Shown: positions 46,370-56,480, counted from the first letter of the stretch. The stretch is DNA of 64,000 nt from Limnobacter olei (GCF_029087225.1 NZ_JARFJD010000014.1:62001-126000); one strand, 5' to 3'. Translations and numbers: made by a program. Notes: generated by a model from the sequence alone, not told the origin.

Positions 46370-46897
46370 TTACTGGTAAGCAATGTCAGAGCGACGGTTT
46401 TCAGCGTAAGCGGCTTCGTTGCTGCCTGTTGCTTTTGGCTTTTCTTTGCCGAAGCTGACTGTTTCAATTTGACCTTCTTTCACGCCCAAAGCCAACATCA
46501 GCGTTTTCACTGCGTCGGCGCGGCGCTGGCCCAAAGCCAGGTTGTACTCAGCGCCACCGCGTTCGTCGGTATTGCCTTGAATAACAACTTTGCGGTTGGG
46601 GTTGGCTACCAAGTATTTGGCGTGGTTTTGAACCAGCTCACGGTACTCTGACTTAACAGTGTAGCTGTCGTAGTCGAAATACACGCTACGCTTGGCCAGC
46701 ACGCCTTGAGGATCGTTCAGGGGATCGGCATCACCTGGGGTTACTGTGGGTACGGCGCGGCCGTCACCAGAACCAGGCGCTGTGCCGGTTTTTGATTCAA
46801 CTGTAGGCTTGTCGTTCAAAGGAACGGCAGAGCTACAAGCGGCCAACACGGCCACCATTGCGGAAATTGCCAAATACTTGACCATTGAGTTTTTCAT
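46370..46897 (-). CDS. pal: peptidoglycan-associated lipoprotein Pal
   Basis: 175 aa from the ATG at 46897, with GGAG seven bases upstream; an in-frame TTG four codons earlier lies inside that site. Lipobox VLAAC with lipidated C21. The OmpA-like domain (75-175) has VYFDYDSYTVK, GNTDERGGAEYNLALGQRRA (diaminopimelate-binding Asp and Arg) and the ENRRSDIAY end. It is anchored in the outer membrane and binds the wall and TolB. Part of the complete Tol-Pal cluster. Confidence 0.96.
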   Translation of the reverse strand: MKNSMVKYLAISAMVAVLAACSSAVPLNDKPTVESKTGTAPGSGDGRAVPTVTPGDADPLNDPQGVLAKRSVYFDYDSYTVKSEYRELVQNHAKYLVANPNRKVVIQGNTDERGGAEYNLALGQRRADAVKTLMLALGVKEGQIETVSFGKEKPKATGSNEAAYAENRRSDIAYQ

Positions 46898-46954
46898 TTT
46901 TTTCTCCAAACCTAAAAAACGTTGAGTGTAAAACCATTTAAAACAAATTCAAAA

Positions 46955-48292
46955 TCAATCATTTATGAAGGGGCCCCAGGTGGGTTCCGAAATGTCAGCA
47001 CCAGAACTGCTCAAGGTGTACTTGATTCGTCCGTCTTTTGACACCACGGCCAGGGTCCCTTTGCCGCCCGACTTGGTCGCATACAAAATGTAGCGGCCAT
47101 TCGGTGCGAAGCTTGGGCTTTCGTCGCGCCCAGTATTTGTCAGAAGCATTTCTGTGCCACCTGCCAAATCCAGTGCGGCGATTCGAAATTGCCCGTCTCG
47201 ACGAGTCACATAGGTCAATGTTTTGTCATCGGGACTAATTCGAGGCGAGATATTGTATCCACCTTCGAACGTTACGCGTGCCGCATCACCACCATTTGTG
47301 CTCATTCGATAAATTTGTGGACCACCTCCTCGGTCAGAAGTGAAATAGATGCTTCGACCGTCGTGACTGTACGCGGGTTCGGTGTTGATTCCACCGGTAT
47401 TGGTCAGTCGGTTCAGGCCTGATCCATCGGCATTCATCGAGAAAATTTGCGATCCACCATCTTTGGTCAGTACCACTGCAAGTTGTTGGCCATTGGCTGA
47501 CCAGGCAGGCGCACTGTTGCTGCCTTTGAAATTCGCCATTGCCTTGCGGCGACCTGTTGCAAGTGTGTGAACAAACACAACAGGTTTGCGCGTTTCGAAG
47601 GAAACATACGCAAGTTGCGTGCCGTCTGGCGACCAAGCTGGCGAAATAATGGGTTCTTTGGAGGCCAGCGCAACTTGTGGGTTGGCACCATCGGCATCCG
47701 CGATAATCAGGCGGTAGCGACCTGGGGCTTTTTCAACATAGGCCAGGCGCGTGGAAAACACACCTTTCTCGCCCAGCATTTTTTCGTACACAAAATCAGC
47801 AATTTTGTGGGCATGCAGGCGCAAGGCTGAGGGTGCAATCACATAGCTGAATTTGCCGAGTGACTTTTGCTGGGCTGTGTCGTGCAGGTTAAAGCGCAAG
47901 TCCAACCGCCCGTCAGGCAGCTTTTTCACCGAACCCACGATCAGGGCATCCACTCCAATTGATTTCCAGGCAGAGGGGTCGATCAGCGTGGATTCATTCA
48001 ATTCAACATTGCTGGTGGTGTTGATGGCCCGAAAAAAACCACTTCGCACCAAGTCGTCTTCAATCACCTTTTTGATGTCTTCAGGCAAACCTTGGTTGCC
48101 CTGGAAAGGTACTGCCGAGAATGCAATTTGATTGGTGCCCACCCCGGTGATGTCAATTTTCAGTTGTGCTTGCGCAGATATTGGTACTGCAGCAAACACA
48201 GCGACAGCCAGCAGGGCGCGCGCGGCTCGCTGCAGGCGAAGCCACAGCGTAGTTGTTGTTGGTAAATACATGGCTTGGTTGGCGTAGTTCAT
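46955..48292 (-). CDS. tolB: Tol-Pal translocation protein TolB
   Basis: 445 aa. Signal peptide cleaved after AQA (residues about 38-42); the N-terminal region is slightly long and an ATG eight codons in is possible. The N-domain (DITGVGTNQIAF) is followed by a six-bladed propeller with repeated SPAWSPDGTQLAYVS / APAWSANGQQLAVV / EPAYSHDGRSIYFTSD / SPRISPDDKTLTYV / SPSFAPNGRYILYA motifs. It docks Pal in the periplasm. Fourteen bases separate tolA and tolB. Confidence 0.96.
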   Translation of the reverse strand: MNYANQAMYLPTTTTLWLRLQRAARALLAVAVFAAVPISAQAQLKIDITGVGTNQIAFSAVPFQGNQGLPEDIKKVIEDDLVRSGFFRAINTTSNVELNESTLIDPSAWKSIGVDALIVGSVKKLPDGRLDLRFNLHDTAQQKSLGKFSYVIAPSALRLHAHKIADFVYEKMLGEKGVFSTRLAYVEKAPGRYRLIIADADGANPQVALASKEPIISPAWSPDGTQLAYVSFETRKPVVFVHTLATGRRKAMANFKGSNSAPAWSANGQQLAVVLTKDGGSQIFSMNADGSGLNRLTNTGGINTEPAYSHDGRSIYFTSDRGGGPQIYRMSTNGGDAARVTFEGGYNISPRISPDDKTLTYVTRRDGQFRIAALDLAGGTEMLLTNTGRDESPSFAPNGRYILYATKSGGKGTLAVVSKDGRIKYTLSSSGADISEPTWGPFIND

Positions 48293-48306
48293 TGTTTCAC
48301 TATGAA

Positions 48307-49212
48307 TTAAACGTCTTTTGGACGGAATGAGAGGACAAGCACTGGTTCAACTGAACCGTCTTCGGCCCTGGGTAGCGGGCTGGAGCGCTGCAAGGCGCGC
48401 TCCACAGCGCTGTCCCACGCTGGCAACCCACTGCTTTTTTTCTGTGTGATAGAGACAATCTCCCCATTGGGAAGTTGCTTGACCTCGAACACTGCTTCCG
48501 GGTTTCCGTCGACGGTGTCGGCCCCGGGAAACACCAGTTTACTGCGTACATATTGCCGAATTCGGTCACTGTACAGCGCTTTGTTTCGACTGGTGCCGGC
48601 AGAGGTGCTACCGGTATTGGGTGCTCCACCCATAATGCGCGCAAGCTCTTCCTGGCGAAGTTTCTTGGCCACTTCAGGATCAATTTTGGGCTCTGGCTTC
48701 TTCGGCTCAGGCTTGGGTTCAGGTTTTTTCGGCTCTGGCTTTGGCTCTGGCTTTTTTGGTTCCGGCTTGGGCTCGGGTTTTTGCGGCTCAGGCTTAGGCT
48801 CGGGCTTCTTCTTGGGCTCGGGTTTGGGCAATTCGATATCGGCTTTGGGTGGCTCCACTGGCCTGGGTGGCGGCGGTGTTTCCACCACAGGCTTCGGTGG
48901 CTCGGGTTCTGGCACTGGTTCAGGTTTGGGCTGCTGCACGGCAATTGGCTCATTGGCCGGCATTTCAGACCACAACACTGCTTCAAATGCAGCCGGTTCC
49001 TCGGTGTTCCAGTTCAAGCCCACCACAAAAAACGCCACCAAAGTTAAATGCGCAATCACCGAAACAGTCAGCCCAGCCTTCTCGCCAGTGTGGTCCACCG
49101 GGGGGTCAAGGCGTGCCTCAAGCCCGCTTTCCTTGCTCATTTTGGAAAGCAATGCTTGGTGGGCTGGTGTGAATTCCCAGCCGTTGCGTGGTCGGGTTAA
49201 GTCTGCGCTCAT
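48307..49212 (-). CDS. tolA: TolA/TonB-like energy transducer with Pro-Glu-Lys repeat spacer
   Basis: 301 aa. A cytoplasmic N-tail of about 45 residues, one TM helix (about 48-66), a spacer built of repeated KPEPKPEPK units (128-177), and a C-terminal TonB/TolA domain (210-301) ending LVLSFRPKDV. E. coli TolA has an Ala/Lys helical spacer instead; the proline-rich repeat here is TonB-like. It connects the TolQR motor to TolB-Pal across the periplasm. ATG overlaps the tolR stop by 4 bases. Confidence 0.93.
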   Translation of the reverse strand: MSADLTRPRNGWEFTPAHQALLSKMSKESGLEARLDPPVDHTGEKAGLTVSVIAHLTLVAFFVVGLNWNTEEPAAFEAVLWSEMPANEPIAVQQPKPEPVPEPEPPKPVVETPPPPRPVEPPKADIELPKPEPKKKPEPKPEPQKPEPKPEPKKPEPKPEPKKPEPKPEPKKPEPKIDPEVAKKLRQEELARIMGGAPNTGSTSAGTSRNKALYSDRIRQYVRSKLVFPGADTVDGNPEAVFEVKQLPNGEIVSITQKKSSGLPAWDSAVERALQRSSPLPRAEDGSVEPVLVLSFRPKDV

Positions 49213-49637
49213 TTGCTTTTCGGTTTCACCAGCAGGCCGACTTTCTGGATTTGTGCGTTCTGCAAAGCATCCATTGCATCAACCACGGCCTGATACTGAA
49301 TGGCTTTCTCGGCTGAAATGACCACAGGGCGATCGGGCTCGTCGGCCTGCAATTTTTTCACTTCAGCAGCCAGGTTTTCCAAAGTCACTTCGGTGGTTTT
49401 ATTGGTTTTCATGTCCTTGACCAGCAAATTGCCCACCTGGCGTACAGTCACTTCGATGGGGCGCATTTGCTTGGGGGGATTGGTGTTGGCCATGGATGGC
49501 AAATCAATCACAGACGGAGTAATCATTGGGGCCGTGACCATGAAAATGATCAGCAACACCAACATCACGTCAATGTAGGGCACTACATTGATCTCGTTCA
49601 TGGCGCGTCTGGATTTTCGTCCAAGTTCGGCTTTCAT
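49209..49637 (-). CDS. tolR: Tol-Pal motor subunit TolR
   Basis: 142 aa ExbD/TolR family. Single TM helix about 18-40 beginning INVVPYIDVMLVLLIIFMV, with the proton-relay Asp in PYIDVMLVL. A periplasmic dimerisation domain follows (EVTVRQVGNLLV, DRPVVISAEKAIQYQ). It forms the proton-driven motor with TolQ in the inner membrane. Overlaps tolA by 4 bases. Confidence 0.96.
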   Translation of the reverse strand: MKAELGRKSRRAMNEINVVPYIDVMLVLLIIFMVTAPMITPSVIDLPSMANTNPPKQMRPIEVTVRQVGNLLVKDMKTNKTTEVTLENLAAEVKKLQADEPDRPVVISAEKAIQYQAVVDAMDALQNAQIQKVGLLVKPKSK

Positions 49638-49692
49638 CGATTAAATTTCCTGTTGCTCATTGCTGGTGTCGTTGCTGCCATTCGTGCTGCGA

Positions 49693-50370
49693 TTAGTGTT
49701 GGCGTTGCAGAATGTTCAAAAATTCTTCAACGAAAGATTCAAACTGGGTAGACAAGCGATCAATGTCATTGGCGTAGCGGTTGTAAGCCACCACGGCTGG
49801 AATGGCGGCGAAAAGACCAATTGCGGTAGCAATCAGCGCTTCGGCAATGCCCGGTGCTACTGAGGCCAGGGTGGCTTGTTGCACATTGGCCAAGCCCACG
49901 AAGGCATGCATGATGCCCCACACCGTGCCGAACAGGCCAATGTAGGGGCTGACGGAACCGGCCGACGCGAGGAAGGGCAAGTTGCGTTCCAGAATTTCAT
50001 TCTCGCGCTGGAATGCGGCTTTCATGGCGCGGCGGGCACCGTCGATGATCAGGGAATAATCTGTTAAACCCTTTTTGTCGCGGGCGCGAAGAAACTCGCT
50101 CATGCCAGCCTCGAAAATACGTTCAAGCGGGCCTGCATCGTTGCGGCGCATGCCGGCGCGTTGAAACAGGGTATTCAGGTCTCCGCCCGACCAGAATTCT
50201 TCTTCAAATTTGTCGGCCTGTTGCTTGGTGCGCTTCAATACGGCCCATTTTTTGAAAATGGTGGCCCATGAAATGAGGGAAATCATGACCAGAATCAGCA
50301 TGACCAACTGGACAACCAGGCTGGCCTCTGCGATCAGGGAAATGAACGACATGTCGGTAGAGATATCCAT
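49693..50370 (-). CDS. tolQ: Tol-Pal motor subunit TolQ
   Basis: 225 aa from ATG 50370; a TTG two codons upstream is in frame but weaker. Three TM helices in the MotA/TolQ/ExbB pattern: about 12-34, and a pair about 130-190 with PYIGLFGTVWGIMHAF and ATAIGLFAAIPAVVAYN. It builds the proton channel with TolR. Follows ybgC by 43 bases; the ribosome-binding site is poor, which may limit its level. Confidence 0.95.
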   Translation of the reverse strand: MDISTDMSFISLIAEASLVVQLVMLILVMISLISWATIFKKWAVLKRTKQQADKFEEEFWSGGDLNTLFQRAGMRRNDAGPLERIFEAGMSEFLRARDKKGLTDYSLIIDGARRAMKAAFQRENEILERNLPFLASAGSVSPYIGLFGTVWGIMHAFVGLANVQQATLASVAPGIAEALIATAIGLFAAIPAVVAYNRYANDIDRLSTQFESFVEEFLNILQRQH

Positions 50371-50413
50371 TAACAATCCGCGGTAAGGAAAATGATTTGT
50401 TTCTTGTAACGCA

Positions 50414-50818
50414 CTACGGCATCAATTGGTTGAGTTGTTGATACACAGCGGGGGGTATTGCGCTGGGTTTCAAGGTTTCCGTGTTGACACAGCCCACCTT
50501 GGTTTTACCCTCGCACAGCACCTCGCCGTTGCGCGTTACGATTTGCTTGAAGACTGCGGAAACTCGCTTAAGTTCAGTGAGTTCCACTGATATTTCAAGT
50601 ACATCCTCAAGTTTAGCAGAGCGAAGGTAGTTCAATTCTGTTCGGCTGACAACGAACACCAAATGATGGTCGTTCATCAGCGATTTCATGCCGATACTTT
50701 GCTGCAGGAACCATTCACTTCGTGCCCGCTCCATGAATTTGAGGTAATTGCCGTAATAAACAATGCCCCCGGCATCGGTGTCTTCAAAATAAACGCGCAG
50801 AGAGTACTTGAATGTCAT
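50414..50818 (-). CDS. ybgC: acyl-CoA thioesterase YbgC
   Basis: 134 aa hotdog-fold protein with the 4-hydroxybenzoyl-CoA thioesterase motif YFEDTDAGGIVYYGNYLKFMERAR; the catalytic Asp is in TDAGG. YbgC proteins hydrolyse acyl-CoA or acyl-ACP and interact with phospholipid synthesis; the gene is the standard first member of the tol-pal cluster. Its upstream region contains a perfect 20-base palindrome shared with the divergent WS/DGAT gene. Confidence 0.95.
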   Translation of the reverse strand: MTFKYSLRVYFEDTDAGGIVYYGNYLKFMERARSEWFLQQSIGMKSLMNDHHLVFVVSRTELNYLRSAKLEDVLEISVELTELKRVSAVFKQIVTRNGEVLCEGKTKVGCVNTETLKPSAIPPAVYQQLNQLMP

Positions 50819-50838
50819 GAAATGGCCCGTCTCTAGTA

Positions 50839-50858
50839 TGCTTACAATATTGTAAGCA
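50839..50858. promoter_or_regulatory. perfect 20-base palindrome between ybgC and the WS/DGAT gene
   Basis: TGCTTACAATATTGTAAGCA equals its own reverse complement over all 20 bases. It lies 21 bases upstream of the ybgC start and about 97 bases upstream of the WS/DGAT start, where a TetR- or similar dimeric repressor would act. On the minus strand a TTGAAT-N17-TTAATA promoter candidate lies upstream of it, so the palindrome would sit just past the ybgC transcription start. Confidence 0.6.
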
Positions 50859-50954
50859 GGAGTAGGGCTCTCCTTCGGGGATGTGGGATCCTGCCACTAT
50901 TAAATTAATTAAATATTCACATTCAAATAACAATGAGAAGCGGAGACCACTGAC

Positions 50955-52496
50955 ATGGCGAGAAATATCCCGTTGCTGGATGCATCCTGGCTGTACGTCG
51001 AATCAAAAGAAGCGCCCATGCACGTAGGCAGCATGGCAATTTTCACTGTGCCAGAGGGCGAAACCCCCCAACAAGCCGTTGGTCGGATCGTTCAGTTGCT
51101 GCGAAACTCCGTGGAGTTTGCACCGCCTTTCAATTACCGTTTGTCCAGCCCCCGCTTGTTGACCTTGATGCCCAAATGGATTGAGGCTGACAAAATTGAT
51201 CTGGATTATCACTTCCGTCACAGCGCTTTGCCGGCACCTGGCGGTGAACGCGAATTGGGTACACTGATTTCCCGTCTGCATTCTCACCCTCTGGATTTTC
51301 GAAAGCCGCTGTGGGAAATGCACCTGATTGAAGGCCTTTACGGCAATCGTTTTGCCTTGTACACCAAAATGCACCATTCGCTGATGGACGGTGTGGGTGG
51401 TATGCGTTTGATGGAGCGCATTTTTGGCAAGTCTGCAAAAGAAAGTATGTCGCTGCCTGCCCCTTGGTCTGTTGGCACCATTAGCCGAAAGAAAAAGAAC
51501 ACCGAACCCCAGCACTTCGCGGACCAGGCTCGGGAAGCCTGGGAGGCTGCCAAGCTCAGTGGACAGTCTTTGCCTGCCGCGGGCCGTGCACTCATGGATT
51601 TAATGCGAGAAGCGGTCAAGCCAACCGACCCGGCTTTGGCCACACCATTTTCAGGCCCGAAATCAATTGTGAACAAGCGCGTGGGTGGAGCCCGCCGACT
51701 GGCCACTCAAACATATCCGCTAGAGCGTATTCGTGCCGTGGCCGAGGCGGCCAAGGTGAGTGTGAACGATATTTTTCTGGCGATTTGCTCGAGTTCCATT
51801 CGTCGTTATTTGCTGGAACGCGATGCATTGCCGTCCGAGTCGTTGACAGCCGGTTTGCCTGTGTCCGTGCGCCCGGCCGACGACCTGGATGGCGGCAATG
51901 CGATCAGTTTTATTATCGCAAACCTGTACACCACGGAAAGTGATCCTCTGACTCGTTTGAAGGAAATTCGTCGTTCGACGCAATTGGCCAAGGCCAATTT
52001 GCAGGCCATGCCCAAAGAAGCGATCAACAACTACACCATCATGTTGATGGCGCCGATGATGTTGCAGCTGGTGTCAGGCCTGGGTGGCTTGACACGTCCG
52101 ATTTTCAACACGGTAATTTCAAATGTACCGGGCCCCTCACGCGACCTGTATTTCTCGGGTTGTCGTTTGGAGCAGTTCTACCCAATCTCCTTGATTCCGC
52201 ACGGGCAAGCCTTAAACATCACTGTGGTGAGTTATTCAGGCCAGTTCAATGTGGCGTTTACCGGCGATCACGATGCCTTGCCTTCCATGCAGCGTTTGTC
52301 GGTGTACACCGGCGAGGCACTGGAAGAGCTTGAAGCCGCGTTGGGCGTGACGTGGGAAAGCAAGAAGGTTGAGCCGATTGTTTCTAGCAAGGAAAGCACT
52401 GAAAAGCGACCCGTAGCGGCGAAGAAACCGGCGGTGCGAAAGCAAGCCACGGCGAGGGTGGGTGCAAGTAAGCCGGTGAAACCGGCTGAGGACTGA
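50955..52496 (+). CDS. wax ester synthase/diacylglycerol acyltransferase (WS/DGAT)
   Basis: 513 aa. The acyltransferase motif HHxxxDG is present as H140-H141-S-L-M-D145-G146, with family PLW (118-120) and the C-terminal-half NVPGP(S)R motif (NVPGPSRDLYFSG). It should condense acyl-CoA with a fatty alcohol or diacylglycerol, making storage lipid at the inner-membrane face. The last 40 residues are a Lys/Ala/Pro-rich tail. Followed by convergent ruvB. It stands alone, so regulation through the upstream palindrome is the most visible clue. Confidence 0.9.
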   Translation: MARNIPLLDASWLYVESKEAPMHVGSMAIFTVPEGETPQQAVGRIVQLLRNSVEFAPPFNYRLSSPRLLTLMPKWIEADKIDLDYHFRHSALPAPGGERELGTLISRLHSHPLDFRKPLWEMHLIEGLYGNRFALYTKMHHSLMDGVGGMRLMERIFGKSAKESMSLPAPWSVGTISRKKKNTEPQHFADQAREAWEAAKLSGQSLPAAGRALMDLMREAVKPTDPALATPFSGPKSIVNKRVGGARRLATQTYPLERIRAVAEAAKVSVNDIFLAICSSSIRRYLLERDALPSESLTAGLPVSVRPADDLDGGNAISFIIANLYTTESDPLTRLKEIRRSTQLAKANLQAMPKEAINNYTIMLMAPMMLQLVSGLGGLTRPIFNTVISNVPGPSRDLYFSGCRLEQFYPISLIPHGQALNITVVSYSGQFNVAFTGDHDALPSMQRLSVYTGEALEELEAALGVTWESKKVEPIVSSKESTEKRPVAAKKPAVRKQATARVGASKPVKPAED

Positions 52497-52543
52497 TTGG
52501 AACTTCGCTGCTGAGTTGGCGAAGGAAACCTGCAGCCCAAGGC

Positions 52544-53599
52544 CTACAACAAATCGCCTTGCTGTGGGTTTGCTGCATGCGTGCCCGCCAAACTGGCCGG
52601 TGCGCTCAAACCAAAGTGTGCGTAAGTATTCAAGGTTGCAATGCGGCCACGAGGCGTGCGTTGAATGTAGCCTTGCTGAATCAGATAGGGTTCAATCACG
52701 TCCTCGATCGTGTCTTTTTCCTCACCAATTGCAGCGGCTACACTTTCAAGCCCTACCGGCCCGCCACCAAATTTGTGGATGATGGTTTCCAGTAATCGGC
52801 GATCCATCGGATCCAGGCCCACTTTGTCCACGTCGAGCATGCTTAGGGCAGCATCGGCCACAGCAGAAGTAATCACGCCATCGGCTTTCACCTGCGCATA
52901 ATCGCGAACGCGGCGCAGTAGGCGGTTGGCGATGCGTGGCGTGCCGCGTGAGCGGCGTGCAATTTCCAGGCAACCGGAGGCCTCTGCCGGAGTGTCCAGC
53001 AAATTGGCTGAACGAGCCACAATGCGCGAAAGCTCTTCGGGGGTGTAAAACTCAAGCCGGGACACAATGCCAAACCGGTCGCGCAGCGGGTTGGTCAACA
53101 TGCCGGCACGGGTGGTGGCACCCACCAGCGTGAAAGGCTGCAAATCGAGTTTCACGCTTCGAGCCGCTGGCCCTTCGCCAATCATAATGTCGATTTGATA
53201 GTCTTCCAGTGCGGGATACAAAATTTCTTCTACCACAGGCGACAATCTGTGAATTTCATCGATGAACAACACATCGTTGGCTTCAAGGTTGGTCAGCAAT
53301 GCCGCCAAGTCGCCTGGGCGTTCAAGCACCGGGCCTGAAGTTTGGCGCAGGTTTACACCCATTTCGCGGGCCAAAATATGGGCCAGTGTGGTTTTGCCCA
53401 AGCCGGGCGGGCCGAACAGCAACACGTGATCGAGTGCTTCTTTGCGCGCGCGCGCCGCTGCGATAAAGATATCGAGTTGATCGCGAATTTTCTGTTGCCC
53501 CACATATTCGTCCAAATGCTTGGGGCGCAATGCGCGCTCAAAGGCTTCTTCGGCGGGAGTGGTTTTGCTTGGGCTGATGAGGCGATCGGGTTCAATCAT
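52544..53599 (-). CDS. ruvB: Holliday junction branch migration helicase RuvB
   Basis: 351 aa AAA+ motor. Walker A GPPGLGKT (63-70), Walker B FIDEIHRL, sensor GATTRAG and the arginine finger region PLRDRFG. The C-terminal winged helix ends in [17 protein letters not shown]. It pumps DNA through the RuvA-bound junction during recombinational repair. The order ruvC-ruvA-ruvB on the minus strand follows purH. Sixteen bases separate ruvA and ruvB. Confidence 0.97.
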   Translation of the reverse strand: MIEPDRLISPSKTTPAEEAFERALRPKHLDEYVGQQKIRDQLDIFIAAARARKEALDHVLLFGPPGLGKTTLAHILAREMGVNLRQTSGPVLERPGDLAALLTNLEANDVLFIDEIHRLSPVVEEILYPALEDYQIDIMIGEGPAARSVKLDLQPFTLVGATTRAGMLTNPLRDRFGIVSRLEFYTPEELSRIVARSANLLDTPAEASGCLEIARRSRGTPRIANRLLRRVRDYAQVKADGVITSAVADAALSMLDVDKVGLDPMDRRLLETIIHKFGGGPVGLESVAAAIGEEKDTIEDVIEPYLIQQGYIQRTPRGRIATLNTYAHFGLSAPASLAGTHAANPQQGDLL

Positions 53600-53614
53600 T
53601 GTGGATTATCTCGG

Positions 53615-54205
53615 TTAGCCTTTTGACAAATTGCGTAGTGCCAGCTTCAAGCCATCAGTAACACTGGTGCCCTCGGGCAGACCCTTGCAGGCCAGCGTGG
53701 CCTCTTTGTCAGAATAACCCAGTGCGCACAGGGCTTGAACAATTTCGCTTTGATTTCCAATTGGCAGTGGCATGCCTTCTGCAATGTTGGCGGTGCCGCC
53801 CAGTGCCACAATTTGTCCTTTCAGTTCCAATAACAAACGTTCAGCTGTTTTCTTGCCAATGCCGGGAATTTTCACCAACCGCGCTGTTTCCTGGCTTTGT
53901 ACGGCCAGCAGAAAGTCGTGGGTGGAAATAGACGACAAAATGGCCAAGGCAGTTCGCGGGCCAATGCCTGACACCTTGATCAAGGTTTTGAACAGGTTTT
54001 TTTCCGCAATGTTTTGAAAGCCGTACAGGGTGTGTGCGTCTTCGCGAACAACCAGATGAGTAAGTAAGGTGCAAATGCCATTAATTTCCGGCAAGTTGAA
54101 CAACGTGCTCATGGGTACCTGCAGTTCATAGCCAACACCTTGAACATCGACCAGAACCCAGGGTGCATTTTTTTCGAGCAAAGTGCCTTTCAGGCGACCA
54201 ATCAT
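53615..54205 (-). CDS. ruvA: Holliday junction DNA helicase RuvA
   Basis: 196 aa. N-terminal OB fold begins [27 protein letters not shown]; tandem HhH motifs [13 protein letters not shown] and [15 protein letters not shown] contact DNA; the C-terminal domain III ([12 protein letters not shown]) binds RuvB. It targets RuvB to four-way junctions. No SOS box seen in the short gap to ruvC. Confidence 0.97.
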   Translation of the reverse strand: MIGRLKGTLLEKNAPWVLVDVQGVGYELQVPMSTLFNLPEINGICTLLTHLVVREDAHTLYGFQNIAEKNLFKTLIKVSGIGPRTALAILSSISTHDFLLAVQSQETARLVKIPGIGKKTAERLLLELKGQIVALGGTANIAEGMPLPIGNQSEIVQALCALGYSDKEATLACKGLPEGTSVTDGLKLALRNLSKG

Positions 54206-54267
54206 TGCAGTTTCTCCACACTGTTCATAATCACAGTAAACTGAATTTGATTATACGCCAAGCGAAT

Positions 54268-54816
54268 TCATTTCCAGCTGGTGCGACCCTTTCGGGTGCG
54301 GGTTTTGAAAATACTGGTCGGCAGGTCTTTGGCTGCCAATGCACCCAACAGTTTGCTGCTTTGTGCGTGGGTTAAGGCCGCGGCCAAGGCATCGGCTGCA
54401 TCGGCGGAAGGGTGGGCTGGCAGCTTAAGCAAACGTTTCACCATTTCCTGCACCTGTTCTTTATTGGCTTTGCCATGCCCAACAATTGCTTGCTTGATTT
54501 GCAAGGCCGTGTATTCAGTTACTGCGAGCCCACTGTGGGTGAGTGCGGTGAGCACCGCACCACGTGCTTGCCCAAGCAGCAACGTTGATTGCGGGTTCAC
54601 GTTCACAAACACTTTTTCAACTACGGCCACTTGGGGTTTGTACAGATCGGCCAGTTCGCAAAGCCCAGTGAACAGGGTGTGTAAACGGTCGGGCAGGGAA
54701 GCGTCAGAGTTAGAGCGGATCACGCCACTGGCCACGTAAATCTGTTGGCTTTCAATGATATCGACCACGCCGTAACCGGTGATGCGCAGGCCTGGGTCTA
54801 TGCCAAGTATGCGCAT
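54268..54816 (-). CDS. ruvC: crossover junction endodeoxyribonuclease RuvC
   Basis: 182 aa from the ATG at 54816; a GTG directly before it would add one residue. Catalytic acids: D7 in ILGIDPGL, E in [13 protein letters not shown], and the Asp pair in [12 protein letters not shown]. It cuts Holliday junctions symmetrically in the cytoplasm. The C-terminus is slightly basic ([12 protein letters not shown]). Lies 27 bases after the purH stop. Confidence 0.96.
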   Translation of the reverse strand: MRILGIDPGLRITGYGVVDIIESQQIYVASGVIRSNSDASLPDRLHTLFTGLCELADLYKPQVAVVEKVFVNVNPQSTLLLGQARGAVLTALTHSGLAVTEYTALQIKQAIVGHGKANKEQVQEMVKRLLKLPAHPSADAADALAAALTHAQSSKLLGALAAKDLPTSIFKTRTRKGRTSWK

Positions 54817-54843
54817 CACTGCTGAGGGTGTGTGGTGTTGAAA

Positions 54844-56436
54844 TTAATGGCGGAAGTGGCGCACACCGGTCAGCACCATCACAATGTTGCGTTCATCGGC
54901 CGCTGCAATCACTTCCTCGTCGCGCATGGAACCACCGGGCTGAATTACGCTGCTTGCGCCTGCATCGACCACCACATCCAGACCATCACGGAAGGGGAAA
55001 AATGCATCGGATGCAACAGCGCTATCAGCCAAAGTAAGGCCTGCATTTTGTGCCTTGATGGAGGCAATGCGTGCCGAATCCACACGGCTCATTTGGCCAG
55101 CACCCACACCCATGGTCATGCCGTCCTTGCAGAACACAATCGCATTGCTTTTCACAAATTTCGCACAGCGCCAGGCGAACATCAAATCAGCCCATTGCTG
55201 CTCGGTAGGCTGGCGTTTGCTGACCACTTTGATTTCACTTTGCTGCACATTGCGTTCATCGGGGCTTTGCACCAGCAAGCCACCACCTACGCGTTTGTAA
55301 TCAAACTTGTGCATGCCAGCCTCGACTGGAATTTCAAGCAATCGAACGTTTTGTTTGGCGAAAAATACTGCGCGTGCGGCTTCATCAAACGAAGGTGCAA
55401 TGACCACTTCGACAAACTGTTTCGCAACGGCCTGCGCAGTGGCTTCATCGACTGGGCGGTTAAAGGCAATAATGCCGCCAAATGCAGAAGTGGGATCTGT
55501 TTTGAAAGCCTTGTGATAGGCATTCAATGTGCCTTCTGCGACAGCCACGCCACATGGGTTGGCGTGTTTGATGATGACACAGGCTGGTGCATCAAATGTT
55601 TTTACGCATTCCCAGGCGGCATCTGAATCGGCGATGTTATTGAAGCTTAATTCTTTGCCTTGCAATTGGCGGTAGTTGGCCAGCAGACCCACGGGCGCCT
55701 TGGCCTCGCGATAGAAAGCAGCACTTTGATGTGGGTTTTCGCCGTAGCGCATGTCCTGCACTTTGTGAAATTGCATGGAAAGCACTTCCGGGTATTCAAT
55801 GCGAGCGGGTGTGTCTTCCAGTGCGCCTTCGGTGCCTTGAAGGCTGGTGAGGAATGCGGCAATGGCCCCATCGTAGCGCGCAGTGTGGGCGTAAGCTTTG
55901 GCAGCCAATCCACTGCGGGTTTTCAGTGTGGTTGCGCCCTCGTTGCTTTTGATTTCATCGATGACTTTGCCGTAATCGGCGGGGTCAACAATGATCGTGA
56001 CACCCGTGTAGTTTTTTGCAGAAGCGCGCACCATGGCGGGGCCGCCAATGTCGATATTCTCAATTGCATCTTCCAACTTTACATTGTCGCCAGCAGTCGC
56101 CTTGTCGAAGGGATACAGATTCACCGCCACCAAATCGATTGCGCCGATACCATGTTCTTCCATGGCATCCAGGTGGCTTTGCAAATCGCGACGCGCAAGA
56201 ATGCCACCGTGAATTTTTGGGTGCAGTGTTTTTACTCGACCATCCATAATTTCAGGAAAGCCGGTGTGGCTGCTTACTTCTTTCACGACCAGGCCTTTTT
56301 CAGCCAGCAGTTTGGCAGTTCCGCCAGTGGACAATATTTCCACACCGCGATCGGCCAATGCTTTGGCCAACTCAAGAATGCCGGTTTTGTCGGACACGCT
56401 CAGCAGCGCGCGTTTGATGGTTGGATTTGATGTCAT
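54844..56436 (-). CDS. purH: bifunctional purine biosynthesis protein PurH
   Basis: 530 aa from the ATG at 56436; the frame stays open upstream but without family similarity. N-terminal IMP cyclohydrolase (MGS-like, [31 protein letters not shown]) and C-terminal AICAR transformylase ([13 protein letters not shown] with the catalytic Lys-His, and [14 protein letters not shown]). It completes IMP synthesis using 10-formyl-THF. Downstream of fis by 44 bases, so dusB-fis-purH-ruvCAB may be one long transcript or a few overlapping ones. Confidence 0.96.
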   Translation of the reverse strand: MTSNPTIKRALLSVSDKTGILELAKALADRGVEILSTGGTAKLLAEKGLVVKEVSSHTGFPEIMDGRVKTLHPKIHGGILARRDLQSHLDAMEEHGIGAIDLVAVNLYPFDKATAGDNVKLEDAIENIDIGGPAMVRASAKNYTGVTIIVDPADYGKVIDEIKSNEGATTLKTRSGLAAKAYAHTARYDGAIAAFLTSLQGTEGALEDTPARIEYPEVLSMQFHKVQDMRYGENPHQSAAFYREAKAPVGLLANYRQLQGKELSFNNIADSDAAWECVKTFDAPACVIIKHANPCGVAVAEGTLNAYHKAFKTDPTSAFGGIIAFNRPVDEATAQAVAKQFVEVVIAPSFDEAARAVFFAKQNVRLLEIPVEAGMHKFDYKRVGGGLLVQSPDERNVQQSEIKVVSKRQPTEQQWADLMFAWRCAKFVKSNAIVFCKDGMTMGVGAGQMSRVDSARIASIKAQNAGLTLADSAVASDAFFPFRDGLDVVVDAGASSVIQPGGSMRDEEVIAAADERNIVMVLTGVRHFRH

Positions 56437-56480
56437 GGTTTCAGAGGCCGGTTTTGAGGCGGTCGGTAAAAAATTAATAA

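Noticed and set aside
54832-56430. Two long plus-strand frames (264 and 256 codons) opposite purH
   Set aside because: Both lie inside purH, whose motifs are intact on the minus strand.
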